Shown in pieces: positions 1 through 7,029 of a DNA stretch of 9,598 nucleotides; positions within the stretch are counted from its first letter, which is position 1, and the number at the start of each line of letters is the position of its first letter. The translations under genes were made by a program, and so were the position numbers. The notes under the pieces were generated by a model. It saw nothing but the letters and a program-made list of their open reading frames with translations, ran no database searches and was not told the DNA's origin. The stretch comes from Bryobacterales bacterium (GTDB lineage Bacteria; Acidobacteriota; Terriglobia; Bryobacterales; Bryobacteraceae): positions 1,021 to 10,618 of the forward strand of contig PKYZ01000424.1 of assembly GCA_003132865.1 (NCBI GenBank), read 5' to 3'.

Positions 1-1
1 A

Positions 2-1366
2 GCGGCGGAACTGTGGACGCCCGAGCATCCGTTCCTATATGTGTTGGAGACTTCGACCGGCGGCGACAGCGCCACCACGCGCTTCGGTATGCGCGAGTTC
101 CGCTTCGACACGCCTACGCGCCGCGCGTATCTGAACGGCCGGATTTATTTCCTGCGCGGATCGAACATCACGCTGCACCGGTTCTTCGAGGACCCGCTGT
201 CTGGCGCGCTCCCGTGGAACGAAGCCTGGCTGCGCAAGCTGCTCGTCGAAATCCCGAAGCGGATGAACTGGAACAGCTTCCGCTTCTGTATCGGACCGGT
301 TCCGGACAAGTGGCTGGATATCGCCGATGAGGCGGGGCTGCTCATCCAGAACGAGTTTCCCGTTTGGACCGGAGCGCCGGACTGGTTCCACAACAATTAC
401 AAGCGGAGCTGGAATGCGGAGGAGACCATCCGGCAGTACGGCGAATGGATGCGCGACAACTGGAACCATCCGAGCGTGGCCATCTGGGACGCCAATAACG
501 AGTCGCTGGATGCCTTGTTCGCGGAGAAGATTATACCCGCGGTGCGCGGCCTGGACCTTTCCGGACGCCCGTGGGAGAACAGTTACAACGCAGCCGTGGG
601 GCCGGACGATCCGGTGGAAGACCATCCTTACTTATTCCAGAAAGGCAGCGAGAAGGACGAGAAGCCGTTCGAGGCGGCCGAACTGGAGGGCATGTCCGGG
701 AAAGGCCGCGCGGGGAGCACGCCCACCGGACATGCGCAGATCGACAACGAATACGGCTGGCTGTGGCTGTTGCGCGATGGCACGCCCACGGAACTGACGG
801 GCAAAGTATACGAGCACTTACTGGGCGCGAACGCCAATCCGCAAGACAGGCTGGCGCTGGACGCCTATCTGCTGGGCGGCCTGACCGAATTCTGGCGCGC
901 ATACCGCAACTATGCCGGCGTGCTGCATTTCGTGTATCTGACGGCGTGCTATCCGGGCGCCTACACTTGCGACAACTTTCAGGATGTGGCGGCGCTCAAA
1001 CTGGAGCCGCACTTCGCGGACTACATGCAGGAAGCGTTCAAACCGCTGGGCGTTTATCTGAACTTCTGGCAGCCCACCCTGGAGCCGGATTCCAGCCGGA
1101 GAATCGCCGTGATGATGGTGAACGACGCGTACGAACCGGCCCAGGGCAAGCTGGCGCTGTCCCTGGAGCGTGACGACGGCGCCCAACTGGCACGCCGCGA
1201 AGTGCCCTTTGCCGTGCCGGGTTTGGGACAGCAGACATACCCCATCGAGTTTCACGTGCCGCGCGCCACCGGCCAGTGCATCTTGAAGGCGGCCGCGTAC
1301 GCCGATGGGCAGCCGGAGCCGACCGTCAGCCGCCGCAAAGTCGCCATTCAGGCCCGCCCTCAGTGA
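2..1366 (+). CDS. Glycoside hydrolase family 2 enzyme, 5'-truncated by the window edge
   Basis: The frame is open from base 2, so the visible 454 codons are the C-terminal part of a longer protein; the GTG at 41 is internal. It opens with a WTPEHPFLY stretch and then RFGMREF, the classic end of a GH2 beta-sandwich domain leading into the catalytic TIM barrel. Within the barrel, Glu in WDANNES (bases 500-502) fits the GH2 Asn-Glu acid/base, and Glu in DNEYGW (749-751) fits the nucleophile. From about base 1050 the sequence becomes a C-terminal beta-rich domain. GH2 enzymes are retaining exo-glycosidases (beta-galactosidase, beta-mannosidase, beta-glucuronidase and others). The substrate cannot be told from this part, and any signal peptide lies outside the window. 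The gene ends with TGA 44 bases before the next gene. Family call fairly sure; both catalytic residues are assigned by motif only. Confidence 0.85.
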   Translation, partial: AAELWTPEHPFLYVLETSTGGDSATTRFGMREFRFDTPTRRAYLNGRIYFLRGSNITLHRFFEDPLSGALPWNEAWLRKLLVEIPKRMNWNSFRFCIGPVPDKWLDIADEAGLLIQNEFPVWTGAPDWFHNNYKRSWNAEETIRQYGEWMRDNWNHPSVAIWDANNESLDALFAEKIIPAVRGLDLSGRPWENSYNAAVGPDDPVEDHPYLFQKGSEKDEKPFEAAELEGMSGKGRAGSTPTGHAQIDNEYGWLWLLRDGTPTELTGKVYEHLLGANANPQDRLALDAYLLGGLTEFWRAYRNYAGVLHFVYLTACYPGAYTCDNFQDVAALKLEPHFADYMQEAFKPLGVYLNFWQPTLEPDSSRRIAVMMVNDAYEPAQGKLALSLERDDGAQLARREVPFAVPGLGQQTYPIEFHVPRATGQCILKAAAYADGQPEPTVSRRKVAIQARPQ

Positions 1367-1410
1367 GCGCAACGCCGAGCGTAGTATCCTGAAAAGGCGA
1401 GGACATAAGA

Positions 1411-1743
1411 ATGGGATGTAGTAGCGGACCGGTGAATCCGGTCAATATCGAAGCGCCGTCCGGTGCCCGCAAGGTGTTCTGCGTCAAGCTGCAAAGAGAA
1501 TTGCCGGGGCTGGACGAAGTTCCGTTCGAGGGACACCCGCTGGGCCAAAAGATTTACGAGAACGTCTCGAAGGAAGCTTGGAAGATGTGGGTGGAGCACA
1601 TGAAAATGCTCATGAACGAATACCGGCTCAACCTGGGGACGCAGGAGGCGCAGGAGTTTCTCATCAAGCAGATGGACGACTACTTCTTCGGCGAAGGCGC
1701 GGCCCTGCCGCCGGATTTCGTGCCGCCGAAGACCAAGAGTTAG
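1411..1743 (+). CDS. YggX-type Fe(II)-trafficking / oxidative damage protection protein with N-terminal extension
   Basis: A 110-residue protein. Residues 21-94 follow the YggX family: KVFCVKLQRE, then G..LG..IYE.VSKEAW..W..H..MLMNEYRLN, then an acidic ..QMDDYFFG end. The family's conserved Cys is present as C24 in VFC. In enterobacteria YggX is a small cytosolic protein linked to Fe(II) handling and protection of Fe-S clusters from oxidative damage; that role is taken from the family. The start is supported by GAGGA seven bases before ATG. Compared with the usual start just before the FC motif, this protein carries about 20 extra residues (MGCSSGPVNPVNIEAPSGAR). An in-frame GTG at the family's usual start has no clear ribosome binding site before it. 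The stop codon overlaps the first hairpin of a terminator-like array facing the convergent truA gene. Confidence 0.85.
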   Translation: MGCSSGPVNPVNIEAPSGARKVFCVKLQRELPGLDEVPFEGHPLGQKIYENVSKEAWKMWVEHMKMLMNEYRLNLGTQEAQEFLIKQMDDYFFGEGAALPPDFVPPKTKS

Positions 1744-1815
1744 GACAGGCCTCCTGGCCTGTCCTTGGCGAGCGCAGCTCGCCTATGGCAAGCGGTGCGC
1801 GCAAAGCGCGAACCG
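1742..1815. terminator. Array of three hairpins between convergent genes
   Basis: Three consecutive inverted repeats fill the 74 bases between the YggX-like gene and truA. Hairpin 1 (1742-1765) is a perfect 10-bp stem with a TCCT loop and begins inside the stop codon. Hairpin 2 (1767-1783) is a perfect 7-bp stem GGCGAGC/GCTCGCC with a GCA loop. Hairpin 3 (1793-1815) has a CGGT/ACCG outer stem and a CGCGC/GCGCG inner stem with an AAA loop. No strong T tract follows on either strand, so this is either a bidirectional terminator with weak U tail or a REP-like palindromic element. The convergent gene layout favours a termination role. Confidence 0.6.
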
Positions 1816-1817
1816 TC

Positions 1818-2564
1818 CTACTGATACTCCACGCCGACCAGGAACAGGCCCTTCGCTGGCGCGGTGGGGCCGGCTTTGCGCGGACAGCCGGGGGTGCGCA
1901 GCGCGTGCAACCCCGATTCATCCAGGTTGCCGCGACCGGCTTCCAGCAGCGATCCTACGATGTTGCGCACCATGTGCTTCAGAAAGCCGCTGCCGCGCAC
2001 GCGGTAAATCAGGCGGTCCGGCCGGGCTTCAAACTGCGAGCGGAAGATGGTGCGCACTTTCGTCTTGCCTTCGTCGTCGCGGTCGTCGGCGCCGGCGAAG
2101 GCGCTGAAGTCGTGCTCGCCCTCCAGGACCGGCGCGCAGGACTGCATGCGATCCAAGTCTAGAGGATAGGGATGATGATGGACGTAGCGCCATTCCCACG
2201 GCGGGCAGACTTCGGCGCGCACGATGCGGTATTCGTAGGTCTTCGCCAGGGCCTGAAAGCGGGGATGGAAATCTGGCGCGGCTTCTGCAGTCGAGAGCAC
2301 CCGGATGGAGGCGGGCAGCAACCGGTTCATGGCCTTGCGAAGGTTCGGCAGCGGGATGGGGTTTTCAATGCTGAAGGCGGCCACCTGTGCCAGGGCATGC
2401 ACGCCGGCATCGGTGCGGCCGGAGCCGGCCACGTGTACCGGGCGGCCTTCGATTTCGCCAACCACGGATTCCAGCGTGCCTTGAATCGTGAGCAGGCCGG
2501 GCTGCACTTGCCAGCCGTGGAAATCGGTGCCGTCATAGGCGAGTTGGATTCGGATGCGGCGCAT
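1818..2564 (-). CDS. truA: tRNA pseudouridine(38-40) synthase TruA
   Basis: A 248-residue protein of the usual TruA length. It begins RIRIQLAYDGTDFHGWQ, the family's N-terminal strand, and carries the catalytic motif GSGRTDAGVHA with the nucleophilic Asp at D52. KTYEYRI (about 108-114) and GSGFLKHMVRNIVGSLL (about 191-207) are further conserved blocks. TruA converts uridines 38-40 in the tRNA anticodon stem-loop to pseudouridine in the cytosol. It lies downstream of pyrE on the same strand, separated by 61 bases that hold a hairpin array, so the two may be transcribed together or be insulated. The ribosome binding site before ATG at 2564 is weak (only a GTGAG-like stretch). The stop TAG is two bases from the hairpin array shared with the convergent gene. 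Confidence 0.96.
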   Translation of the reverse strand: MRRIRIQLAYDGTDFHGWQVQPGLLTIQGTLESVVGEIEGRPVHVAGSGRTDAGVHALAQVAAFSIENPIPLPNLRKAMNRLLPASIRVLSTAEAAPDFHPRFQALAKTYEYRIVRAEVCPPWEWRYVHHHPYPLDLDRMQSCAPVLEGEHDFSAFAGADDRDDEGKTKVRTIFRSQFEARPDRLIYRVRGSGFLKHMVRNIVGSLLEAGRGNLDESGLHALRTPGCPRKAGPTAPAKGLFLVGVEYQ

Positions 2565-2576
2565 CAGATACTCACA

Positions 2577-2636
2577 GGCCGGCGTGGACGCCGGCCGCAG
2601 GACTGGTCGAGTCCTGCCCCACTTCTCAAGCGGGGC
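2577..2636. repeat. Hairpin array between pyrE and truA
   Basis: Three adjoining inverted repeats lie between the two genes. The first (2577-2596) is a perfect 8-bp stem GGCCGGCG/CGCCGGCC with a TGGA loop. The second (2597-2617) is a perfect 8-bp stem GCAGGACT/AGTCCTGC with a GGTCG loop. The third (2616-2636) pairs GCCCC with GGGGC and CTT with AAG around a CTC loop with one mismatch; it competes with the second for two bases and runs over the pyrE stop codon. No T tract follows. It could end or attenuate pyrE transcription before truA, or be a dispersed palindromic element like the array at 1742-1815. Confidence 0.6.
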
Positions 2637-3216
2637 GGGAGCCGGGTTTCACAACCGGCACGCCCTGCGCGCACAGCGGGCACTCGGCCGGGTCGTAAGC
2701 CACCACTTCGAGCGTTACCAGGGCGACCCGCGGCGCTCCCACATCGGCATGCCCCCCGCTGCGATCGACGATGGAGCCGGCGGCCAGCGGGCGCGCTCCG
2801 GCTGCGCGCAGCACCTCCACGACGTCGCGCGTGCTGCCTCCGGTGGTGACCACGTCTTCCACCACCAGCGCCGGCTCGCCCGGCGTTACCGCGAAGCCGC
2901 GGCGCAAGGTCATCTTCTTGTTGTCATCCCGCTCGGTGAAGATGAATCGGGCGCCCAACGCGCGCGCGACTTCGTGGCCGACGATCAGGCCGCCCAGCGC
3001 CGGCGACACCACCAATCCCACGGGTTCGGGCACGAGTTTGCGGAACTCTTCCGCGAGAAGGCCGCCCAGCTCGGCCGCGTGCCGAGGATATTGCAGCACC
3101 AGCGCGCACTGCAGATACTCAGGGCTGTGCAGTCCGCTGGTGAGCCGGAAATGGCCGTTGAGATACGCGCCCGTAGCGCGGAACAGCTCCAGGATCGACT
3201 GGGCTTGCGGCGTCAC
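2626..3216 (-). CDS. pyrE: Orotate phosphoribosyltransferase
   Basis: A 196-residue protein of normal PyrE length. It catalyses orotate + PRPP to OMP + PPi, the fifth step of de novo UMP synthesis, in the cytosol. Visible marks are FRLTSGLHSPEYLQC (about 23-37), ALGGLIVGHEVARALG (73-88), FTERDDNKKMTLRRGF (93-108) and the PRPP-binding loop VVEDVVTTGGST (118-129). The C-terminus has a CPLC pair (179-182), as in many PyrE proteins outside enterobacteria. The start is GTG at 3216. It has almost no ribosome binding site, and a -10-like TATAGT ends 8 bases before it, so the message may be leaderless or nearly so. truA follows on the same strand. The gene is divergent from the tolC-family gene. Confidence 0.95.
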   Translation of the reverse strand: MTPQAQSILELFRATGAYLNGHFRLTSGLHSPEYLQCALVLQYPRHAAELGGLLAEEFRKLVPEPVGLVVSPALGGLIVGHEVARALGARFIFTERDDNKKMTLRRGFAVTPGEPALVVEDVVTTGGSTRDVVEVLRAAGARPLAAGSIVDRSGGHADVGAPRVALVTLEVVAYDPAECPLCAQGVPVVKPGSRPA

Positions 3217-3253
3217 AAAGGCCTACTATACCATTGAGAAAAACCAAGGTCAT
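3205..3253. promoter_or_regulatory. Overlapping divergent promoters for pyrE (-) and the tolC-family gene (+)
   Basis: Minus strand: -35-like ATGACC (3253-3248), 17-bp spacer, -10-like TATAGT (3230-3225), then 8 bases to the pyrE GTG, placing the likely start of transcription at or next to the start codon. Plus strand: -35-like TTGCGG (3205-3210), 16-bp spacer, -10-like TATACC (3227-3232), giving a leader of about 17 bases that carries AAGG (3246-3249) six bases before the tolC ATG at 3256. The two -10 elements overlap on a near-symmetric ACTATA core. Assignment rests on consensus matching only. Confidence 0.45.
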
Positions 3254-3255
3254 CC

Positions 3256-5175
3256 ATGCATCGCTTTCAAACCGTCATTTCCATTCTCTGTGTCCGGCTG
3301 TTGATCGCGCCGGCCTTCGCCCAGCAAGCCCATCAGATCGGCGAGCCGGGCGGAACATTCGCCTGGATCACCGGCCGGTACCGGATGCAGCAGGTGCCGC
3401 CCATTGATCTGGCGAATTCCGGCCGGCTGGAATTGTTGCTGCGCGCCGGAAGGCTCTACCTCTCCATGCAGGACGCCATCGCCCTGGCGCTCGAGAACAA
3501 CCTCGACATAGAGATCCAACGTTACGGCCCGCAGATTGCCGACGCCCAGGTTTTGCGCGCCAGGGCGGGCGCATTCGCGCAGGGCGTTTCCACGTCGGTG
3601 ACCGCGGGACCCACCAGCGCGCAGCCCGGCGGCGTGGCGCAGAGCGGCGTGTCCGGAAATCCATCGACGCAGGCCAGCGCGGCCAGTTCCACGGCGGTCG
3701 GCAACACCGTGATCGCGCAATCCGGCCCGCCGATTCCCAGCTACGATCCGGCGTTGGTGGGCAACGCAAGCTGGGCGCACCAGACGGTTCCGGAAAGCAG
3801 CACATTCATTGCCGGCACCGATGAATTGATTCAGCGGCAGGACCAGTCGGGCCTCACCTACCAGCAAGGCTTCCAGAGCGGAACTTCGGTGAGTTTGGGG
3901 CTGAATAACACAACGACTGTCGGCAACAGCTCCTCCACGCTGTTCAATCCGGTTACCAATTCGTCGCTGGGGCTGACGGTGACGCAGCATTTGCTGCAAG
4001 GGTTCAGCATCGCGGTGAACCAACGGCAGATCCGGATCGCGAGGAACAACCGGGAGCTCTCGGATCTGACTTTCAAGCTGCAGGTGATCACCACGGTCGC
4101 CGCGGTGATGGATCTTTACTGGGATCTGGTAACGTTCAACGAAAACGTGCGCGTCCAGCAGCAGGCGGTGGCCACCAGCACGAAACTTTACGAAGACAAC
4201 CAGAAGCAGGTGGAGGCGGGAATGATGGCGCCGATTGAAGTGGTGCGGGCGGAGGCGCAAGTGGCCACCGATCAGCAAAACCTGACGCTGGCGGAAACGC
4301 AACTGTTGCAGCAGGAGACCATTCTGAAAAACGCGCTGAGCCGCAACGGCGTGGCCAGCCCGGCGGTGGCTGAAGCGCGGATCGTGCCGACTGATCGCAT
4401 CCGCGTGCCGGACGTGGAGCCGGTGACGCCGATGCAGGATCTGGTGGCGATGGCGCTATCGGCGCGCCCGGAACTGGCGCAGAATCGCATCCAGGTGACC
4501 AATCAGGAGATCACGTTGTACGGCTCGAAGAACGGGCTGCTGCCCACGCTCGATTTGGTGGCCGCCATGACCAACAATGCGCTGGCGGGCCAGGTGAACA
4601 CGGTGCAGTCTACTTTCCCCTTTAGTTTCGGAACGCCCAGTCCGGCTTTCATCGGGGGATACGGCACGGTGCTGAAGCAGTTGTTCGCGCGCAACTATCC
4701 GAACTACTCGGCGGGATTCAACCTGACGATTCCGCTGCGCAATCGCGCGGCGCAGGCGCAGGCCATCAACGACGAGCTGACGCTGCGGCAGTTGCAGCTC
4801 GGCGTGCAAAGACTGGAAAACCAGGTGCGCGTGGACGTGCAGAACGCGCTGATCGGGGTACAAAATGCGCGCGCGCAATATCGGGCGGCCATGAAGGCGC
4901 GCATCCTGCAGGAGCGGACACTGGACGCCGAGCAGAAGAAGTATGCGGCCGGGGCTTCGGTAATCTACAACGTGATTCTGACCGAACGGGACTTGGCAAC
5001 CGCGCGGCAGAGCGAACTGGCGGCGCAGGCGGCGTATGCCAAGTCGAAGGTGGAGCTGGAGCGGGTCACGGGACAAACGCTGAACAACAACGGGGTTTCG
5101 CTCAGCGAGGCGTTCCAGGGTGTGGTGTCGCGGCCTGCCAGCCCCCTGCCGGCTACGGATCAGCCGGGCGAGTAA
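3256..5175 (+). CDS. TolC-family outer membrane efflux protein, large variant
   Basis: A 639-residue protein, clearly longer than E. coli TolC (under 500). A signal peptide ends at APAFA|QQA (residue 22). The two-fold TolC repeat is visible: LSMQDAIALALENNLDIEIQRY (69-90) starts the first half, followed by a strand pair around TVTQHLLQGFSIAVNQRQ and a long helix with AGMMAPIEVVRAEAQVA (321-337). The second half has ALSARPEL, then GFNLTIPLRNRAAQAQA (487-503) and a helix with YAAGASVIYNVILTERDL. Extra length comes mainly from a Ser/Thr/Gly/Gln-rich insertion at about 107-235. Such proteins form trimeric channels that serve RND, ABC or MFS pumps or type I secretion; no pump genes are adjacent, so the partner is unknown. 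The start is ATG with AAGG six bases upstream. An internal part (residues 433-482) is repeated at the right end of the window. Confidence 0.93.
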   Translation: MHRFQTVISILCVRLLIAPAFAQQAHQIGEPGGTFAWITGRYRMQQVPPIDLANSGRLELLLRAGRLYLSMQDAIALALENNLDIEIQRYGPQIADAQVLRARAGAFAQGVSTSVTAGPTSAQPGGVAQSGVSGNPSTQASAASSTAVGNTVIAQSGPPIPSYDPALVGNASWAHQTVPESSTFIAGTDELIQRQDQSGLTYQQGFQSGTSVSLGLNNTTTVGNSSSTLFNPVTNSSLGLTVTQHLLQGFSIAVNQRQIRIARNNRELSDLTFKLQVITTVAAVMDLYWDLVTFNENVRVQQQAVATSTKLYEDNQKQVEAGMMAPIEVVRAEAQVATDQQNLTLAETQLLQQETILKNALSRNGVASPAVAEARIVPTDRIRVPDVEPVTPMQDLVAMALSARPELAQNRIQVTNQEITLYGSKNGLLPTLDLVAAMTNNALAGQVNTVQSTFPFSFGTPSPAFIGGYGTVLKQLFARNYPNYSAGFNLTIPLRNRAAQAQAINDELTLRQLQLGVQRLENQVRVDVQNALIGVQNARAQYRAAMKARILQERTLDAEQKKYAAGASVIYNVILTERDLATARQSELAAQAAYAKSKVELERVTGQTLNNNGVSLSEAFQGVVSRPASPLPATDQPGE

Positions 5176-5332
5176 GGTGGGGCAAGTCGGGGCTGCTTCG
5201 TGGCGCACGCACTCCTGCGCACCTCAGCCCACATCTTTGCCCGGGCGCAGATGTAAAGGCCATCGCAGGGTCGGCCGTCTGACGAAGCAGTTGTTTGCGG
5301 GAGGCCAGGAGTTCGGCGATTCTGTCCTTCAT
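5153..5332 (-). CDS. Possible short peptide gene antisense to the tolC 3' end
   Basis: A 59-codon frame with ATG at 5332 and GAGGA seven bases upstream, a good ribosome binding site. The first 24 residues (MKDRIAELLASRKQLLRQTA..) look like a regular charged/leucine helix. The rest is Pro/Arg/Cys-rich and runs into the end of the tolC gene on the opposite strand, so it does not look selected. It may be the surviving 5' end of a gene whose 3' part was lost, or chance. I do not recognise it. Confidence 0.22.
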   Translation of the reverse strand: MKDRIAELLASRKQLLRQTADPAMAFTSAPGQRCGLRCAGVRAPRSSPDLPHLTRPADP

Positions 5333-5552
5333 ACGGCAGTCCTCGGCTTGCTAGAGCCCTTGCCGTCGGGCCAGAGCGTCTAGGGCGATTGCTGTATTGC
5401 GGTCTCGGTAATCTCGTCTATCCCCGCGCGATCCGCCCCCGGGCCATTATGGGCGCGTCGACCAGCGTCCAATTAGCCCGGGATCAACTCCGCGATTTCC
5501 GTCTAACGCCTTAGGGCAATCCACGATCCTCAGGCTGTTCGAGCCGGTAGTT
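5176..5552. other. Intergenic stretch after tolC without a clear gene
   Basis: Apart from the doubtful minus-strand frame ending the tolC region, no gene is convincing here. A 6-bp inverted repeat ACATCT/AGATGT (5231-5254) around a GCCCGGGC palindrome lies 56 bases after the tolC stop and is a weak terminator candidate without a T tract. The plus frame ending at 5849 is open back to a stop at 5409-5411. A short minus frame at about 5450-5580 reads LRIVDCPKALDGNRG and also looks protein-like. The two overlap and both cannot be real, so the stretch may hold decayed coding sequence. Confidence 0.35.
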
Positions 5553-5849
5553 GTGCGGTTAACAAGGTCCTCGAACTATCCGGGCAAGGCCATCGAGATC
5601 GAACACGCGTGCTTCGTCGGAACATCCCGGGACTTCGGAATGTATTCGGCATCTCAGTATATGGTATATGCGCCGGCGAGGGTAAGCGGCAATGGATGGT
5701 GGTGTCTGGAGCTTGCTCGGCTGGCTATTGTGGCGCGGCGCACGATTCCGTGTTCAAGGAACGTGCGGGTAATGCCTGAAAGTTGGTTGGCGCAATTTTC
5801 GGATGCTTCGCGTCGCTGGCGCGACCATGTCCACCTGATGGTAGGCTGA
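5553..5849 (+). CDS. Doubtful small open frame upstream of the membrane protein gene
   Basis: A 98-codon frame from GTG ending in TGA four bases before the ATG of the next gene, so it could be translationally coupled to it. The frame stays open further upstream to 5412. The translated sequence contains IEIEHACFVGTSRDFGMYS and a C-terminal ESWLAQFSDASRRWRDHVHLM, which is not obviously shadow-like. However, there is no ribosome binding site at GTG, no recognised domain, and competing minus-strand frames exist. It may be a decayed gene or chance. Confidence 0.2.
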   Translation: MRLTRSSNYPGKAIEIEHACFVGTSRDFGMYSASQYMVYAPARVSGNGWWCLELARLAIVARRTIPCSRNVRVMPESWLAQFSDASRRWRDHVHLMVG

Positions 5850-5853
5850 AAAA

Positions 5854-6897
5854 ATGGATCAAGTAAAGCATGGACCGCCCCCGTGGATTACGCCCGTTAT
5901 TTCCATTGCCGCCTTTGTCGTTATGCTCATTTGGGACTACATACAAATGCGGCACTGGAAGGAGCCGGGGATAGACGCCATGGCTCTCGCTATAAACATC
6001 GCCGTCGCGCTCCTGGCATCGACGCTGCTTGCAGTTGCTGTTATCAGAAACGTTCGGGATACTCATCGCGCAAAATCGCTCCGTGCCCAGATCATTACGA
6101 TTAAAGACGAGCATGCTGTTCAGGTAGCGAAACTTGCGCACACGACTATTGACCTTCCATCTAAACAGGGGGATATTCACACCAAGATCACACTCCTGAA
6201 GGAGCGGGCTAGGGAGATCGGTAGAACGTGGCCACGATCCGATTTCGTGACACGTCCCTTTTTGAAGCCCAGTTGGGCATCAGACTCGTGCCCGTGGGCA
6301 AGTTCCGCGCTGGATTGGTATGACGATTTTTGCGGGTTTATTAAGACGGTTTCCGACATTAGGAATGCAGATTACCTGACATCACTAGATCTCGCGGGCA
6401 TACTGGAATATCTGGATAACTTAGAAAATGCCATACAGTATCCGTCGTTGAAGAGGGAAGTCCTATTGCTGCCATCACAAGCTCCAGTCATCAAGATTAT
6501 GTCCTGGGCGGCCCTGTCCGGTTCTCCTATAAAAACCGGCTTCTTGGTTAGGAATTATGGGTCCCCGGCGGTGGGCGTTAAAATAATCGTGAAATTAGAA
6601 AATTCCCTGGCACTATCTCACATGAAGCATGAGCAATTGCTTGAGGAAGACGGAAGTGTGTTCTATCTGATGAATGTCGTAGGCCCTGATGGTCGCAGTA
6701 CGACTGGCAATAACTTAGTGGATGAGCTACTGAAATTACCAGCTAATGCTAATGGTTTTAAGTTAAACGCAATACTGTGTATTAGATATTTTGATAGAAA
6801 CGGCGTAAGATACAGCAGCCGCCATGAGATTGATGTACACGACCAGGACATCGTTGCGAGATATATCAATACTGAGTGCCTGTCGATAAGCAACTAA
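5854..6897 (+). CDS. Unrecognised protein with two N-terminal membrane helices and a soluble C-terminal domain
   Basis: A 347-residue protein I cannot assign to a family. Residues about 12-30 (ITPVISIAAFVVMLIWDY) and 42-64 (AMALAINIAVALLASTLLAV) are two membrane helices joined by a short charged loop. Residues 68-125 are rich in K, R, E and Q and probably helical. Residues 130-200 contain W/F-rich and helical segments. From about 210 a beta-rich domain follows, with TGFLVRNYGSPAVGVKIIV and LCIRYFDRNGVRYSSRHEI; such strand patterns occur in many uncharacterised membrane-anchored proteins. With two helices both ends should face the cytosol. Base composition is unlike the flanks: by hand count only 45 of 120 bases at 6721-6840 are G or C, against 41 of 60 at 4741-4800 in tolC. 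This suggests horizontal acquisition. ATG is preceded only by a weak TAGG. No partner gene is evident. Confidence 0.8.
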   Translation: MDQVKHGPPPWITPVISIAAFVVMLIWDYIQMRHWKEPGIDAMALAINIAVALLASTLLAVAVIRNVRDTHRAKSLRAQIITIKDEHAVQVAKLAHTTIDLPSKQGDIHTKITLLKERAREIGRTWPRSDFVTRPFLKPSWASDSCPWASSALDWYDDFCGFIKTVSDIRNADYLTSLDLAGILEYLDNLENAIQYPSLKREVLLLPSQAPVIKIMSWAALSGSPIKTGFLVRNYGSPAVGVKIIVKLENSLALSHMKHEQLLEEDGSVFYLMNVVGPDGRSTTGNNLVDELLKLPANANGFKLNAILCIRYFDRNGVRYSSRHEIDVHDQDIVARYINTECLSISN

Positions 6898-7000
6898 CCT
6901 TGGCTGATGCTTCAGACAGAGGGCCGATGGGCTAACCTGCTGGTCTGTTGCTGGTTGCGTGGCGGAGGGCTTGTTCGCGCTGAGGTCAACGCGAGTTTGG

Positions 7001-7026
7001 ACTGAGCGGAGCAGCGCTGAGCCAGT
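7001..7026 (-). terminator. Weak hairpin after the 56-codon gene
   Basis: ACTG.AGCG pairs with CGCT...CAGT around a GAGCAG loop, with a 4-base bulge, starting four bases past the stop of the minus-strand small gene. No T tract follows. The position is right for a terminator; the structure is modest. Confidence 0.25.
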
Positions 7027-7029
7027 AGA

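Noticed and set aside
818..1372. Minus-strand frame opposite the glycoside hydrolase
   Set aside because: Shadow of the GH2 frame, which has family motifs and both catalytic glutamates.
2172..3237. Plus-strand frames opposite truA and pyrE
   Set aside because: Both minus-strand genes are certain by motif; the plus frames are Arg/Ala-rich shadows.
3250..4302. Long minus-strand open frame (350 codons) opposite the tolC gene
   Set aside because: It is Arg/His-rich shadow sequence antisense to a gene with clear TolC motifs; GC-rich codon use creates such frames.
4456..5208. Minus-strand open frame of 250 codons opposite the tolC 3' half
   Set aside because: Antisense shadow with Arg/Gln/His bias and no domain. 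A related shadow reappears near 9500 only because the sense tolC segment is duplicated there.
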